DNA of 64,000 nt from JAJRXC01 sp047639555 (GTDB lineage Bacteria > Actinomycetota > Acidimicrobiia > Acidimicrobiales > Aldehydirespiratoraceae): NCBI GenBank assembly GCA_047639555.1, contig JBLIOE010000009.1:53543-117542 (forward strand), written 5' to 3'. This document shows, piece by piece, positions 25,833 through 34,005 of this stretch. How positions within the stretch are numbered: position 1 is the stretch's first letter; every line of letters begins with the position of its first letter. The notes beneath the pieces are model-generated. The model had not been told where the DNA came from, searched no databases, and was given only the letters and a program-made list of their open reading frames with translations. The translations under genes were made by a program, and so were the position numbers.

Positions 25833-26204
25833 CTAACTCGCCAGGAGTAAGACCACCAGCAGGCCGGCGGCGATCCCCGTGTAGCCAATGAGTAGCCCGA
25901 GCATGGCGCTGCCGCGCCCGGTCTCTTCGCCGTTGGATTCCTTGATCTGCTGTAGGGCAAGGTGCCCGAAGATCACGCCGAGGACCGAGCCGATGAAGAA
26001 CACCCAGGAGATAGAGAGCACGAGCGACGCCATCGCAAATTGATTCGTGCGGGGCGGCCGCTTCGGGAGTTCGACCTCAGGCGGGACGTACACGGGGGGA
26101 GCAATGGCGGACACGGCCCACGCCTCGCCGTCCCACCAACGCTGCTGAGAGGGGTTCGCCGGGTCGGCGTAGTAGCCCGGAGGTAATGAGTCGGTCTGCC
26201 GCAC
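25833..26204 (-). CDS. DUF2510 / DUF4190 membrane protein
   Basis: A 123-residue protein. The N-terminus has the DUF2510 motif PPGYYADPANPSQQRWWDGE, a short aromatic domain common in actinobacteria. Two transmembrane helices of the DUF4190 type follow (MASLVLSISWVFFIGSVLGVI and GLLIGYTGIAAGLLVVLLL) around GHLALQQIKES. The GTG at 26204 is chosen because TAACTT lies 7 nt upstream. A TTG at 26213 is the alternative. It is divergent from gltX. Function unknown. Confidence 0.75.
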   Translation of the reverse strand: MRQTDSLPPGYYADPANPSQQRWWDGEAWAVSAIAPPVYVPPEVELPKRPPRTNQFAMASLVLSISWVFFIGSVLGVIFGHLALQQIKESNGEETGRGSAMLGLLIGYTGIAAGLLVVLLLAS

Positions 26205-26269
26205 AACCCGCAAGTTACCGCGCCGGGGTGAACGAATTGCTGTCAGTAGCGACCGATAGCCTCCTGTTT

Positions 26270-27694
26270 GTGACTGCGCCCCGCGTTCGATTCGCTCCTG
26301 CCCCCTCCGGCTACCTCCATGTCGGTAGTGCCCGAAGTGCCCTGTTCAATTGGCTCTTTGCCCGCAGCGTGGGTGGCGAGCTCGTTCTGCGAATCGAAGA
26401 CACCGACGCCGCGAAGTCTTCCCAGGAGTTCATCGACGCCATCACCGAACCCCTCACCTGGCTTGGTCTCGATTGGGATGAGGGTCCGCTCTTCCAGTCC
26501 GAGCGCCGCGAACGCCACGTAGCCGCGGTCGACCAGCTGGTTGCTGACGGCAAGGCCTACTTCTGCAACCTCACCCGCGACGAGGTGGAGGCGAAGTGCG
26601 AGGAAGCGGGTCTCCCCGTGGGTTACCACGGCTTCTCGCGAGACAGTGATATCGCTGACGGTGAAGAGGTCGTCGTTCGTTTCCGGGTCCCCGATGAGGG
26701 CAGCACGGTGGTCGACGACATCATCCGCGGCCGTGTCGAGGTTGCCCACGAAACCATCGAAGACTTCGTCATTCGCCGTGGCGACGGCTCACCCATCTTC
26801 CTGATCGCCAACGCGGTCGATGATCACGACATGGGCATTACCCACGTGATCCGCGGTGAGGATCTCCTCAACACCACCCCCAAGGTCAAGCTCTTGTGGG
26901 AGGCGCTCGGCTTTGGCGAGCCGCCGATCTATGCCCACCTTCCGTTGCTGGTCAACGAGCAACGGAAGAAGTTGTCGAAGCGTCGCGATGATGTGGCGCT
27001 GGCCGACTATGTGAAGCGCGGGTATCTCCCCGAGGCCATGCGCAACGCGCTGGCGCTTCTCGGCTGGGGCCCCCCCGACGAGGTTGAGATTCGCCCGATC
27101 GAAGAGATCATCGAGCTGTTCTCGCTTGAGGCCATCAACAAGTCGCCGGCGTTCTTCGACATAAAGAAGCTCGACCACATCAATGGCGAATACATCAAAG
27201 CGATGACTCCACTCGAGTTCGTCGAGGCGGCCGAGCCTTGGTTCACGGGCGACGACACGCCCTACCCGGTCGCCAACTACGACCGCACCGTTGCCCTCGC
27301 CCTGGCCGAAGAAGTGCAGCAGCGCATTTCCGTCTTCTCCGAAGCGCCCCGCTGGCTCGACTGGCTCTTTGTCGACTCGATTGATGAATACGACGAGAAG
27401 GGTTGGCAGAAGGCGATGGTCAAGGGCCGGGCTGCTGACCGCGTGCTCGACGAAATTCTGATCGCTTTGGCCGACGACGACTTCACCGATCGTGATCGTC
27501 TCGAGTCCACCGTGATGGGCATTGGCAATCGGCTCACCGAAGAGCTCGAAGCCAAAGTGATGTCGCAGGCGCCCCTACGAATCGCACTCACCGGCGGGGG
27601 AGCGGGTATCCCATTGTGGGAAGCCATGACCCACCTCGGCCACGACGCTTGCCTTGCTCGTGTCGCAGCTGCTCGAGCACGGCTCGACGTCTGA
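26270..27694 (+). CDS. gltX: Glutamyl-tRNA synthetase
   Basis: A 474-residue class I aminoacyl-tRNA synthetase. The HIGH-type motif is in RFAPAPSGYLHVGSARSAL (residues 5-23) and the KMSKS-type motif is KKLSKRRDD at about 233. It charges tRNA-Glu. A tRNA-Glu(CTC) gene lies about 0.9 kb downstream and a tRNA-Gln gene is also there. In many actinobacteria a non-discriminating GltX also charges tRNA-Gln, but this cannot be decided from sequence alone. The GTG at 26270 is used because a TAGCCT box ends 7 nt before it. A longer upstream frame overlaps the divergent DUF2510 gene. Confidence 0.95.
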   Translation: MTAPRVRFAPAPSGYLHVGSARSALFNWLFARSVGGELVLRIEDTDAAKSSQEFIDAITEPLTWLGLDWDEGPLFQSERRERHVAAVDQLVADGKAYFCNLTRDEVEAKCEEAGLPVGYHGFSRDSDIADGEEVVVRFRVPDEGSTVVDDIIRGRVEVAHETIEDFVIRRGDGSPIFLIANAVDDHDMGITHVIRGEDLLNTTPKVKLLWEALGFGEPPIYAHLPLLVNEQRKKLSKRRDDVALADYVKRGYLPEAMRNALALLGWGPPDEVEIRPIEEIIELFSLEAINKSPAFFDIKKLDHINGEYIKAMTPLEFVEAAEPWFTGDDTPYPVANYDRTVALALAEEVQQRISVFSEAPRWLDWLFVDSIDEYDEKGWQKAMVKGRAADRVLDEILIALADDDFTDRDRLESTVMGIGNRLTEELEAKVMSQAPLRIALTGGGAGIPLWEAMTHLGHDACLARVAAARARLDV

Positions 27695-27697
27695 GCG

Positions 27698-28327
27698 ATG
27701 CGGCTCCGGTGGCCCCGTTGGCTGTCCGTACGCCGCGCCCGTCGTCTCGTCATTGTTGTCGGCGTCCTTGCCGTCGGGTATGTGAGTCTCACTTTCGCTC
27801 AGGTGCTGGAGGCCTCGGGCGAAGACGACCGGGCCTCGGCTGATGCGATCGTTGTTCTGGGTGCGGCCCAGTACAACGGCGAACCCTCACCCGTCCTCGC
27901 CGCCCGGCTCGATCACGCCTATGCGCTGTGGGAGGCGGGTGTCGCTCCAATCGTGGTCACTACGGGCTCCAACCGGCCCGGCGATCAATTCACCGAGGGC
28001 TACGCCGGCTTCGAGTACCTGAGATTCGCGGGCATTCCCGAAGACGACATACTTGTCATTACCGACGGCGACTCGTCGTGGGAGCAGCTCGCGGCCACGG
28101 CCCGAGTACTCCGCGGTGAAGATCTCGATTCGGTCGTGCTGGTGAGTGATCCGTACCACGCCCTGCGCCTCCGCCAGATCTCCGACCAGGTCGGACTCGA
28201 CGCCTCAGTGTCGTCTACCGACGGCGGCTCATCGATCCGACAGCTCGTACGAGAGACCGCGGCGGTGTCGCTTGGCCGGGTCCTCGGCTACCGCCGAGTG
28301 GACAACTGGCTCGGAAGTGTCGGCTGA
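27698..28327 (+). CDS. YdcF/ElyC-family (DUF218) membrane protein
   Basis: A 209-residue protein with one N-terminal transmembrane segment (LVIVVGVLAVGYVSLTF) and a DUF218 domain. The motifs are DAIVVLGAAQYNGEPSPVLAARLDHAY, IVVTTGSN, STWEQL-like DSSWEQLAAT and VLVSDPYHALRLR. Members of this family (SanA, ElyC, YdcF) are linked to envelope precursor homeostasis and vancomycin sensitivity in enterics. The gene begins 4 nt after the gltX stop, so it is likely co-transcribed. Confidence 0.85.
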   Translation: MRLRWPRWLSVRRARRLVIVVGVLAVGYVSLTFAQVLEASGEDDRASADAIVVLGAAQYNGEPSPVLAARLDHAYALWEAGVAPIVVTTGSNRPGDQFTEGYAGFEYLRFAGIPEDDILVITDGDSSWEQLAATARVLRGEDLDSVVLVSDPYHALRLRQISDQVGLDASVSSTDGGSSIRQLVRETAAVSLGRVLGYRRVDNWLGSVG

Positions 28328-28391
28328 CTCTGCCGGGTTGCAGAATTTGGGTCGGCACTCGGCGCCCCAGGCGGTAACATTTCCCTGTCCT

Positions 28392-28463
28392 TCGGGGATG
28401 GTGTAATAGGTAACACAGCTGGTTCTGGTCCAGCTATTGGGGGTTCGAGTCCTCCTCCCCGAG
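28392..28463 (+). tRNA. tRNA-Gln (anticodon CTG)
   Basis: A 72-nt cloverleaf. The acceptor TCGGGGA pairs with TCCCCGA, and the anticodon stem GCTGG/CCAGC encloses loop TTCTGGT (anticodon CTG). The T-arm has GGTTCGAGTCC, and the discriminator is G. CCA is not encoded. A perfect hairpin follows at 28471-28496. A TAACAT -10-like box lies at 28375-28380. Confidence 0.95.
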
Positions 28464-28470
28464 CTCAGCA

Positions 28471-28496
28471 AAGCGGCATCCCTCGGGATGCCGCTT
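28471..28496 (+). terminator. Terminator after tRNA-Gln
   Basis: AAGCGGCATCC (28471-28481) and GGATGCCGCTT (28486-28496) form an 11-bp perfect stem with a CTCG loop, followed by a GTGCGTTTT stretch. Confidence 0.75.
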
Positions 28497-28585
28497 GTGC
28501 GTTTTGTGCCCAGAAACAGCGTCGGCTGCATCGTCGCTGGGGCTACACTCTCCCAGTCGCAACCCGCCTCGGCGGATTGGAACGG

Positions 28586-28658
28586 GCCCCGTTCGTCTAG
28601 CGGCCTAGGACGCCACCCTCTCAAGGTGGTAGCACGGGTTCAAATCCCGTACGGGGTA
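28586..28658 (+). tRNA. tRNA-Glu (anticodon CTC)
   Basis: A 73-nt cloverleaf. The acceptor GCCCCGT pairs with ACGGGGT. The anticodon stem CCACC/GGTGG encloses loop CTCTCAA (anticodon CTC). The T-arm has GGTTCAAATCC, and the discriminator is A. CCA is not encoded. A TACACT -10-like box lies at 28544-28549, so it likely has its own promoter. Confidence 0.95.
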
Positions 28659-28695
28659 CTGAAATGGGAGGCGGACTGGTCGCCGGAGCGAAGGT

Positions 28696-29355
28696 CTAGG
28701 GCGGTCCTACGCGTCGCGTCAGTCGATCAGCGCCCGGTTCGATACCGGGTAGTTGCACCTCGACCGCGCCGCCCTTCGCCGCTGTGAGTTCGATGACGAT
28801 CGCCTCGACCTCGTCCCAGTTGTGAGCCCGCAGACCGTCGAACTCGCGGTTGTACGGCTGATCGAACACGATGACGTCGTTGTCCGCCGAACGAAGCTGC
28901 TCGATGTTGTGCGGGGCGTCGTCGATGTAGCAATCGGCCTCGACCTCGGGCTTCGCACCAAGAAAGCAAATGTCGCGATACGGGATCCGGTTGGCGTCGA
29001 GCCACGTGACCGTGTCGTTGATGGCGGCCGCATGACCCCAGTTCACGTAGAGCCGGTGGGTCACGATGCGGATCCAGACGCCGGCGTCGGAAAGACGCCA
29101 TAGCGCATCAGCAGCACCGTCGAACATCGGCAATGTGGCCAGCATGCGCCGCTCGTTGACCGCGTAGTGGTGGAGACGATTGAAGTCGTCGACATCGAGA
29201 CCCCATTCCGAGAAATCCCACGACCGCTCGTCGGGCAACGACGACGGATCGACGCCGCGGTCCTCGGCCACGATCTTGCGGAAGCCCGCCGTGTAGTCGG
29301 CGACAACACCGTCGAGATCGACGCCGAACACGAACGGGCGGAGACTGTCGGCCAT
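28696..29355 (-). CDS. HAD-superfamily 5'(3')-deoxyribonucleotidase-like protein
   Basis: A 219-residue haloacid-dehalogenase fold protein of the NT5C type. Motif I is FGVDLDGVVADYTAGFRK (nucleophile DLD), motif II is in WIRIVTHRLYVNWGHAA, and the late acidic motif is ADCYIDDAPHNIEQL. Such enzymes remove phosphate from nucleoside monophosphates. The ATG at 29355 leaves motif I about 10 residues from the start, as usual. A paralogue starts 100 bp away on the opposite strand with the same DLDGVVAD and YLDDAEHNLE motifs. The C-terminus (PGADRLTRRVGPP) is low-complexity. Confidence 0.8.
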   Translation of the reverse strand: MADSLRPFVFGVDLDGVVADYTAGFRKIVAEDRGVDPSSLPDERSWDFSEWGLDVDDFNRLHHYAVNERRMLATLPMFDGAADALWRLSDAGVWIRIVTHRLYVNWGHAAAINDTVTWLDANRIPYRDICFLGAKPEVEADCYIDDAPHNIEQLRSADNDVIVFDQPYNREFDGLRAHNWDEVEAIVIELTAAKGGAVEVQLPGIEPGADRLTRRVGPP

Positions 29356-29455
29356 GCACCGAGCGTGCCACACCAAAGCAGCCACCGGGAGCCGCCGTCG
29401 ACGGCAATGCCGTGATCGGGTCGGAATCGCCGCGACGAGCTGCGAGAGTGACGTC

Positions 29456-30031
29456 GTGCGCAAACTTCGACTCGGTATCGATCTCGACGGCGTCGTCGCC
29501 GACTTCAACCATGGTTGGACCACTCGGTATAACCGCGACTTCCCCGGCCGCGTCGATCGCGAGCTGACGGCCGACGACGTGGTGGAGTGGGACGCTCCCA
29601 CCTTGCTGAGCCACTTCCCGAATATGTCTGCGTTCTGGACATGGGCCGAGACTTGCGCCGAAGGTCGCAGCCTGTTCCACGGTCTCGAACCTTACGAGGG
29701 CGCACTCGATGCCCTCCATCAGCTCCGCAGTGCTGGCCATCACCTCGTGGTTCTTACGACGAAGCCGGACTTCTCGATCCACGACACGTATGACTGGCTC
29801 GCTCGCCACGAGCTGCCATCGACCGAGATCCATATTCTCGACGACAAGACTCAAGTAGATTGCGACGTCTATCTCGACGATGCCGAGCACAACCTCGAAG
29901 CGCTCACTGCGGCGCACCCCGCCGCCGATGTCTGTCGCTACGTGCGACCGTGGAACGGTCCGGTTCCCGGTGCCATCGACGTGGTCGACTGGGCCGCGTT
30001 TCACGATGTGGTTGCCCGCCGCGCGGGCTGA
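29456..30031 (+). CDS. HAD-superfamily nucleotidase-like paralogue
   Basis: A 191-residue NT5C-type HAD protein starting at GTG 29456. Motif I is RLGIDLDGVVADFNHGW, motif II is HHLVVLTTKPDFSIHDTYDWL, and the late acidic motif is CDVYLDDAEHNLEAL. It clearly belongs to the same family as the divergent gene at 28696-29355. The spacing suggests an old duplication with inversion or independent capture. Phosphatase activity on deoxynucleotides is the likely role. The phn cluster follows after 95 bp. Confidence 0.8.
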   Translation: MRKLRLGIDLDGVVADFNHGWTTRYNRDFPGRVDRELTADDVVEWDAPTLLSHFPNMSAFWTWAETCAEGRSLFHGLEPYEGALDALHQLRSAGHHLVVLTTKPDFSIHDTYDWLARHELPSTEIHILDDKTQVDCDVYLDDAEHNLEALTAAHPAADVCRYVRPWNGPVPGAIDVVDWAAFHDVVARRAG

Positions 30032-30039
30032 GCGGCAGC

Positions 30040-30061
30040 GTTCACCCGGCCGTAACGGTCT
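30040..30061 (+). promoter_or_regulatory. Possible PHO-box-like site upstream of phnD
   Basis: GTTCACCCGGC (30040-30050) matches the core unit (GTTCACC) of the 11-nt direct repeats bound by PhoP in Streptomyces. The next 11 nt keep only T..AC, so the second half is degenerate. Location 66 bp before a phosphate/phosphonate importer fits. Confidence 0.35.
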
Positions 30062-30126
30062 CAGCGACGCAACGCGGCGAAGTTCTGACTACGGTCGCGA
30101 GCAACACAAATCCCCGGAGGGACCAA

Positions 30127-31320
30127 ATGAATAAGATCCTTGTACGCATCCTTGCGTTGATGCTCGGATTCGCGTTGTTTGCCGCAGCCTGCGGCGACGA
30201 CGACGACACCGCAGCCGACGGCACAACGACCACTGCGGCAGCTGACGCTGACGCTGATGCCGATGCCGATGCCGATGCCGATGCCGATGCCGATGCCGAC
30301 GCTGACGCCGACGCTGACATGGGCGACGAGGACCACAGCGACTGGCCCGAGAAGATCACGTTCGGCTTCGTGCCGAGCCAGGATCAGGCCACGCTGCAGG
30401 ACAACATTGATCCCTTTATCACCGTCCTCGAAGATGCCCTTGGCATCGAGGTCGAAGGCATCGTCACCACCGACTACACCGGCCTCGTCACCTCGATGGG
30501 CACCGACCAGACCGACCTCGGCGCCTTCGGCCCGTTCGGCTACACCCTGGGCAAGGACGAGTTCGGCAACATCGAGCCGCTGATCCAGTCCGTGCGCTTC
30601 GGTTCGGCCACCTACCACGGCCAGTGGTTCACCAATGACGCCTCCATCTGCCAGGAAGGCACCCTCGCTGAGGCAACTGCCCTGGAGAACCAGGATGGCG
30701 AAATCGTGCAGGTCCCGGCCCTCGAAGCCGTGGCGCTGCAGGTCGGCGTCTTCTTCGGTGACGACGGCAAGGAAGCCGGCAAGATCAACGACAACGACGA
30801 CGTGATCAGCTCCGGCTCAAGCTGCATCGGCGACCTGTCGTCGGTGGCTGGTCAGACCGTGGCCTTCACCTCGGAGACCTCGACCTCGGGCTACCTCTTC
30901 CCGGCGCTTGATCTCACCACCATGGGCATTGATCCTGCCAGTGACATCACCCCGATCTTCACCGGTGGTCACGATGCCGCCGTTACGGCCGTCTACGACG
31001 GCAGCGCCACATTCGGCCTGTCGTTCGACGATGCTCGTAGCACCATCGACGACGTCAACGCTGATGTCGGCGAGAAGGTCATCGTATTCGCGATCACCGA
31101 CGAGATCCCCAACGACGTCGTGGCCGTGCGCTCTGCACTTCCCGAGTCGCTGAAGGACGCCATCTACTCGGCGATCGAGGCCTACCTCGCCACCGAAGAG
31201 GGCGAAGCCGTCTTCGACGAGATCTACAGCTGGACCGACATTGCACCGGCGAGCGACTCCGACTTCGATGTCGTTCGTGAAGCCGCTGCCGCCCTCGGTA
31301 TCACCGAGCCCCCCGGCTGA
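30127..31320 (+). CDS. phnD: Phosphate/phosphonate ABC transporter substrate-binding lipoprotein (PhnD-type)
   Basis: A 397-residue lipoprotein. The signal peptide ends with the lipobox LFAAAC (Cys about 20), followed by a highly acidic linker including thirteen Ala-Asp units. The mature domain matches PhnD/PtxB-type binding proteins: ITFGFVPSQDQATLQDNIDPF, VTTDYTGLVTSM, TDLGAFGPFGYTL, TVAFTSETSTSGYLFP and AAVTAVYDGSATFGLSFDDAR. A strong CGGAGGG precedes the ATG. It captures phosphonate, phosphite or phosphate for the phnCEE transporter. Ligand identity cannot be read from sequence, and no C-P lyase genes are nearby. Confidence 0.88.
   Translation: MNKILVRILALMLGFALFAAACGDDDDTAADGTTTTAAADADADADADADADADADADADADADMGDEDHSDWPEKITFGFVPSQDQATLQDNIDPFITVLEDALGIEVEGIVTTDYTGLVTSMGTDQTDLGAFGPFGYTLGKDEFGNIEPLIQSVRFGSATYHGQWFTNDASICQEGTLAEATALENQDGEIVQVPALEAVALQVGVFFGDDGKEAGKINDNDDVISSGSSCIGDLSSVAGQTVAFTSETSTSGYLFPALDLTTMGIDPASDITPIFTGGHDAAVTAVYDGSATFGLSFDDARSTIDDVNADVGEKVIVFAITDEIPNDVVAVRSALPESLKDAIYSAIEAYLATEEGEAVFDEIYSWTDIAPASDSDFDVVREAAAALGITEPPG
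30241..30318. repeat. Hexanucleotide (Ala-Asp) repeat, 13 units
   Basis: Thirteen tandem GCN-GAY units, eight of the central ones ending in GCCGAT or starting GCTGAY, encode (Ala-Asp)13 in the linker of the binding lipoprotein. Each unit is 6 bp, so slippage changes linker length but never the frame. Confidence 0.9.
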
Positions 31321-31326
31321 TCTGTC

Positions 31327-31410
31327 GGCGGGTCTTCCCGCCATCTCGTGACGGTCGCCGGCTGCGGCCCGCTCCCTCCCGGTAACGGGTACGGGCGGGT
31401 TCGCAGCCGG
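31327..31410 (+). promoter_or_regulatory. Structured RNA element between phnD and phnC
   Basis: Two hairpins lie in the 151-nt spacer. GGCGGG-TCTT-CCCGCC occupies 31327-31342. A larger three-part stem follows, with CCGGCTGCG (31358-31366) pairing CGCAGCCGG (31402-31410), GCCCG (31367-31371) pairing CGGGC (31392-31396), and CCCG-GTAA-CGGG (31378-31389) capped by a GNRA loop. No U-run follows. It may keep the binding-protein message more abundant than the rest of the operon. Confidence 0.6.
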
Positions 31411-31471
31411 TGGCAGTTCACGACCTGTACTCGAATTCACCCGACTTCCGACTCCCTACCGAGGCCCCGAG

Positions 31472-32245
31472 ATGATCGAACTCAAGGACGTGTCCGTCAC
31501 GTACCGGGGCGGCGTGAAGGCGCTGCGCAACGTTGACCTCACCATCGAGGACGGCGAGTTTGTCGTGGTCGTCGGCCTGTCGGGCGCCGGCAAGTCCACC
31601 CTGCTGCGCGTACTGAACGGCCTCGTTCCCGCCACCAGCGGATCGGCAAAGGTCGATGGCATCGAAGTGGTCGGCGCTTCCGGCGCTGGCCTCCGCCAGG
31701 TTCGCTCGAAGATCGGCATGATCTTCCAAACCTTCAACCTCGCTGAGCGCACGACCGTGCTCAACAACGTCCTCATGGGTCGTCTGAGCAACGTGCCGGC
31801 CTGGCGCTCGACCCTCGGACTATGGCCGGCCGCCGATCGAGAGGTCGCTCTCGAAGCGCTCGAACGCGTCGGCATCGTCGAGAAGGCCTACGTCCGGGCA
31901 TCGAACCTCTCCGGCGGCCAGCAGCAACGAGTGGGCATCGCCCGGGCGCTCGCCCAGCAGCCCACGCTCATGCTCGCTGACGAACCCGTCGCCGCCCTCG
32001 ACCCGGTGACCAGCCGACAGGTGATGGGCGACCTCGCCCGCATCAACACCGAGCTCGGCATCACCACCCTCATCAACCTCCACTATCTCGATCTCGCGCG
32101 GGAATACGGCCAACGACTGATCGGCCTCCGTAACGGCGAACTCGTCTTCGATGGCAACATCGCCGATGTCGACGATGACACGTTCCGCGAGATCTACGGC
32201 CGTTCGATCACCACCGGCGACATTCTTGCCGACAACGACACGTGA
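31472..32245 (+). CDS. phnC: Phosphonate/phosphate ABC transporter ATP-binding protein
   Basis: A 257-residue ABC ATPase. Walker A is GLSGAGKSTLLRVLNGL (residues 34-50), the Q-loop is in MIFQTFNLAERTTVLNNVL, the signature is SNLSGGQQQRVGIARAL, Walker B is LMLADEPVAALDP, and the switch His is in NLHYLDLAREYGQR. The INLHYLD form is typical of PhnC rather than general importers. The stop overlaps the first permease start by 4 nt (GTGA). It powers uptake of the PhnD ligand. Confidence 0.94.
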   Translation: MIELKDVSVTYRGGVKALRNVDLTIEDGEFVVVVGLSGAGKSTLLRVLNGLVPATSGSAKVDGIEVVGASGAGLRQVRSKIGMIFQTFNLAERTTVLNNVLMGRLSNVPAWRSTLGLWPAADREVALEALERVGIVEKAYVRASNLSGGQQQRVGIARALAQQPTLMLADEPVAALDPVTSRQVMGDLARINTELGITTLINLHYLDLAREYGQRLIGLRNGELVFDGNIADVDDDTFREIYGRSITTGDILADNDT

Positions 32246-33057
32246 CCGAGGCCGCAACACCCGCCACAACCGGAGCGGCGCAACGGCCCACGAAGCCGCG
32301 GCGCAGCCCGCTCGTCTATCTCACCGCGTTCGGCGTGATCGTATGGACCTGGTTCACGGCCCGCGAGGTCGGATTCCGGTGGTCGACCTTCATCGACGTT
32401 TGGACCAACCCGCTCTGGCAGAAGTTCTGGCCGATCCCGTGGGAGTGGGTGCTCAACCGAAACAACGTGATCGACCCGCTCATCGAGACATTCCAGATCG
32501 CGATCGTTGCCACCGTCATCGGCTGCGGCCTGGCCCTCCCCGCGGCGTTCGCCATGAGCCGGCTGACCTCGCCCAACACCCCCACCTACTGGGTTAGCCG
32601 CGTTCTCATGAGCATCGTGAGAGCAGTGCCTGATCTCTTCTGGGCCAAACTCCTCGTCACTGCCATTGGCATCGGCGCGCTCGCCGGTTCCTGGGCGCTG
32701 TCCATTTTCTCGTTCGCCGTGATGGTCAAGCTCTTCTCGGAGACCATCGACGGCGCCGACCCCGGCCCGCTTGAGGCGGCACGGGCATCCGGTTCCCGTC
32801 ATGTTCCCGCGGTCCGTAACGGCGTATTGCCGACAGTGCTGCCTTCGTATGTGGCCTATGCGCTCTACGTCTTCGAGCTCAACATTCGCGCCTCGATCGT
32901 GCTCGGCCTGGTTGGTGCCGGGGGCATCGGCCGCATCATCGAGGCCCAGCGCACCTTCTTCAATTTCGATCGAGTACTCGGCATCCTCGTACTCGTCTTC
33001 GTCGTGGTCTTCGTGATCGAACAGATCAGCGTGGCACTGCGCCGGAGGCTCGTCTGA
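32242..33057 (+). CDS. phnE: Phosphonate/phosphate ABC transporter permease 1
   Basis: A 271-residue membrane protein starting at GTG overlapping the phnC stop. It has about six transmembrane helices, with ETFQIAIVATVIGCGLALPAAF as the first core helix. The EAA-type loop that contacts the ATPase lies in GADPGPLEAARASGSRHVPAVRNGVLP. The GAGGIGRIIEAQR segment near the C-terminus is typical of PhnE. A non-core N-terminal helix (LTAFGVIVWTWFTAREVGF) precedes it. It ends at the first base of the next permease ATG. Confidence 0.92.
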   Translation: MTEAATPATTGAAQRPTKPRRSPLVYLTAFGVIVWTWFTAREVGFRWSTFIDVWTNPLWQKFWPIPWEWVLNRNNVIDPLIETFQIAIVATVIGCGLALPAAFAMSRLTSPNTPTYWVSRVLMSIVRAVPDLFWAKLLVTAIGIGALAGSWALSIFSFAVMVKLFSETIDGADPGPLEAARASGSRHVPAVRNGVLPTVLPSYVAYALYVFELNIRASIVLGLVGAGGIGRIIEAQRTFFNFDRVLGILVLVFVVVFVIEQISVALRRRLV

Positions 33058-33974
33058 TGACCGCGACGCTGCCACCCGACCAAGCAGAAGCCGGCGGATC
33101 TTCGACCCCATCCGGACGACCCGACCGGCCGATCGGCCCCCTCGTCACCCGGGTCATCCTTTTCATCATCGTGGTGGTGGCCTTCGCCTGGGGTGTCTCC
33201 GGACTCGATGCCTCGTTGGAGCGGTTGCGCACTGCGCCGGGCGACGCCTGGGCGATCCTCCGACTGATGTGGCCGCCCGACTTCGCAACGGAGATCGACC
33301 GCGGGGTGATCGGCAAGGTCCTCGAGTCGGTCTACATCGCATGGATCGGCACCGTCATCGCGGCGACGCTGTCGCTGCCACTTGCCTTCCTTGCGTCGAA
33401 CAATGTCGCACCGGCCTTCATCCGGCTGCCGATCCGTCAGCTCTTCAACGTGATCCGCGCCGTTCCCGAGTTGATCGTGGCTGTCGTTCTGCTGGGGGTC
33501 GTCCCCCTCGGCGCGTGGGCCGGCGCCCTCGCCATCGGTCTGCACTCGATCGGCACCCTCGGGAAGCTCTCGAGCGAAGAGATCGAGTCGGCCTCCCACG
33601 GCCCGGTTGAAGCGGTCGAAGCCTGCGGCGGCACGTTCATCTCGCGGGTGCGCTGGGGGGTGCTCCCACAGGTGATGCCCCAGATCGCCAGCTACTGGTT
33701 GTTCCGTTTCGAGATCAATGTCCGCGCCTCGGCGGTGCTCGGCATGATCGGCGCCGGCGGCGTCGGTTCTGAGCTCATCGCCCAACTGCGCTTCCGGAAC
33801 TTCCCCCAGGTCGCCGCGGTACTCATCGTTACGGTGGTCGTGGTCGTCTTCATCGACACCGTGTCGTCGGCGATTCGGAAGCGGATCATCGCCGGCGGAA
33901 GCGGCGATGACAGCTCGCGGACGACGGCGATGCTGCGCGACCTCGTCGGCTTCCGAGGATTCAGCCGCAGCTAG
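33057..33974 (+). CDS. phnE: Phosphonate/phosphate ABC transporter permease 2
   Basis: A 305-residue PhnE-type permease overlapping the previous gene by one base (TGATG). It has a Pro/Gly-rich cytoplasmic head, a first helix VTRVILFIIVVVAFAWGVSG, the core ESVYIAWIGTVIAATLSLPLAFL, the coupling loop ESASHGPVEAVEACGGTFISRVRWGVLP, and GMIGAGGVGSELIAQLRF. The two PhnE subunits probably form a heterodimer, as in other phnCDEE operons. A 35-residue basic tail follows the last helix. Confidence 0.92.
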   Translation: MTATLPPDQAEAGGSSTPSGRPDRPIGPLVTRVILFIIVVVAFAWGVSGLDASLERLRTAPGDAWAILRLMWPPDFATEIDRGVIGKVLESVYIAWIGTVIAATLSLPLAFLASNNVAPAFIRLPIRQLFNVIRAVPELIVAVVLLGVVPLGAWAGALAIGLHSIGTLGKLSSEEIESASHGPVEAVEACGGTFISRVRWGVLPQVMPQIASYWLFRFEINVRASAVLGMIGAGGVGSELIAQLRFRNFPQVAAVLIVTVVVVVFIDTVSSAIRKRIIAGGSGDDSSRTTAMLRDLVGFRGFSRS

Positions 33975-34005
33975 AGGACTACTGCAAACGACAGAACTGG
34001 TGAAG

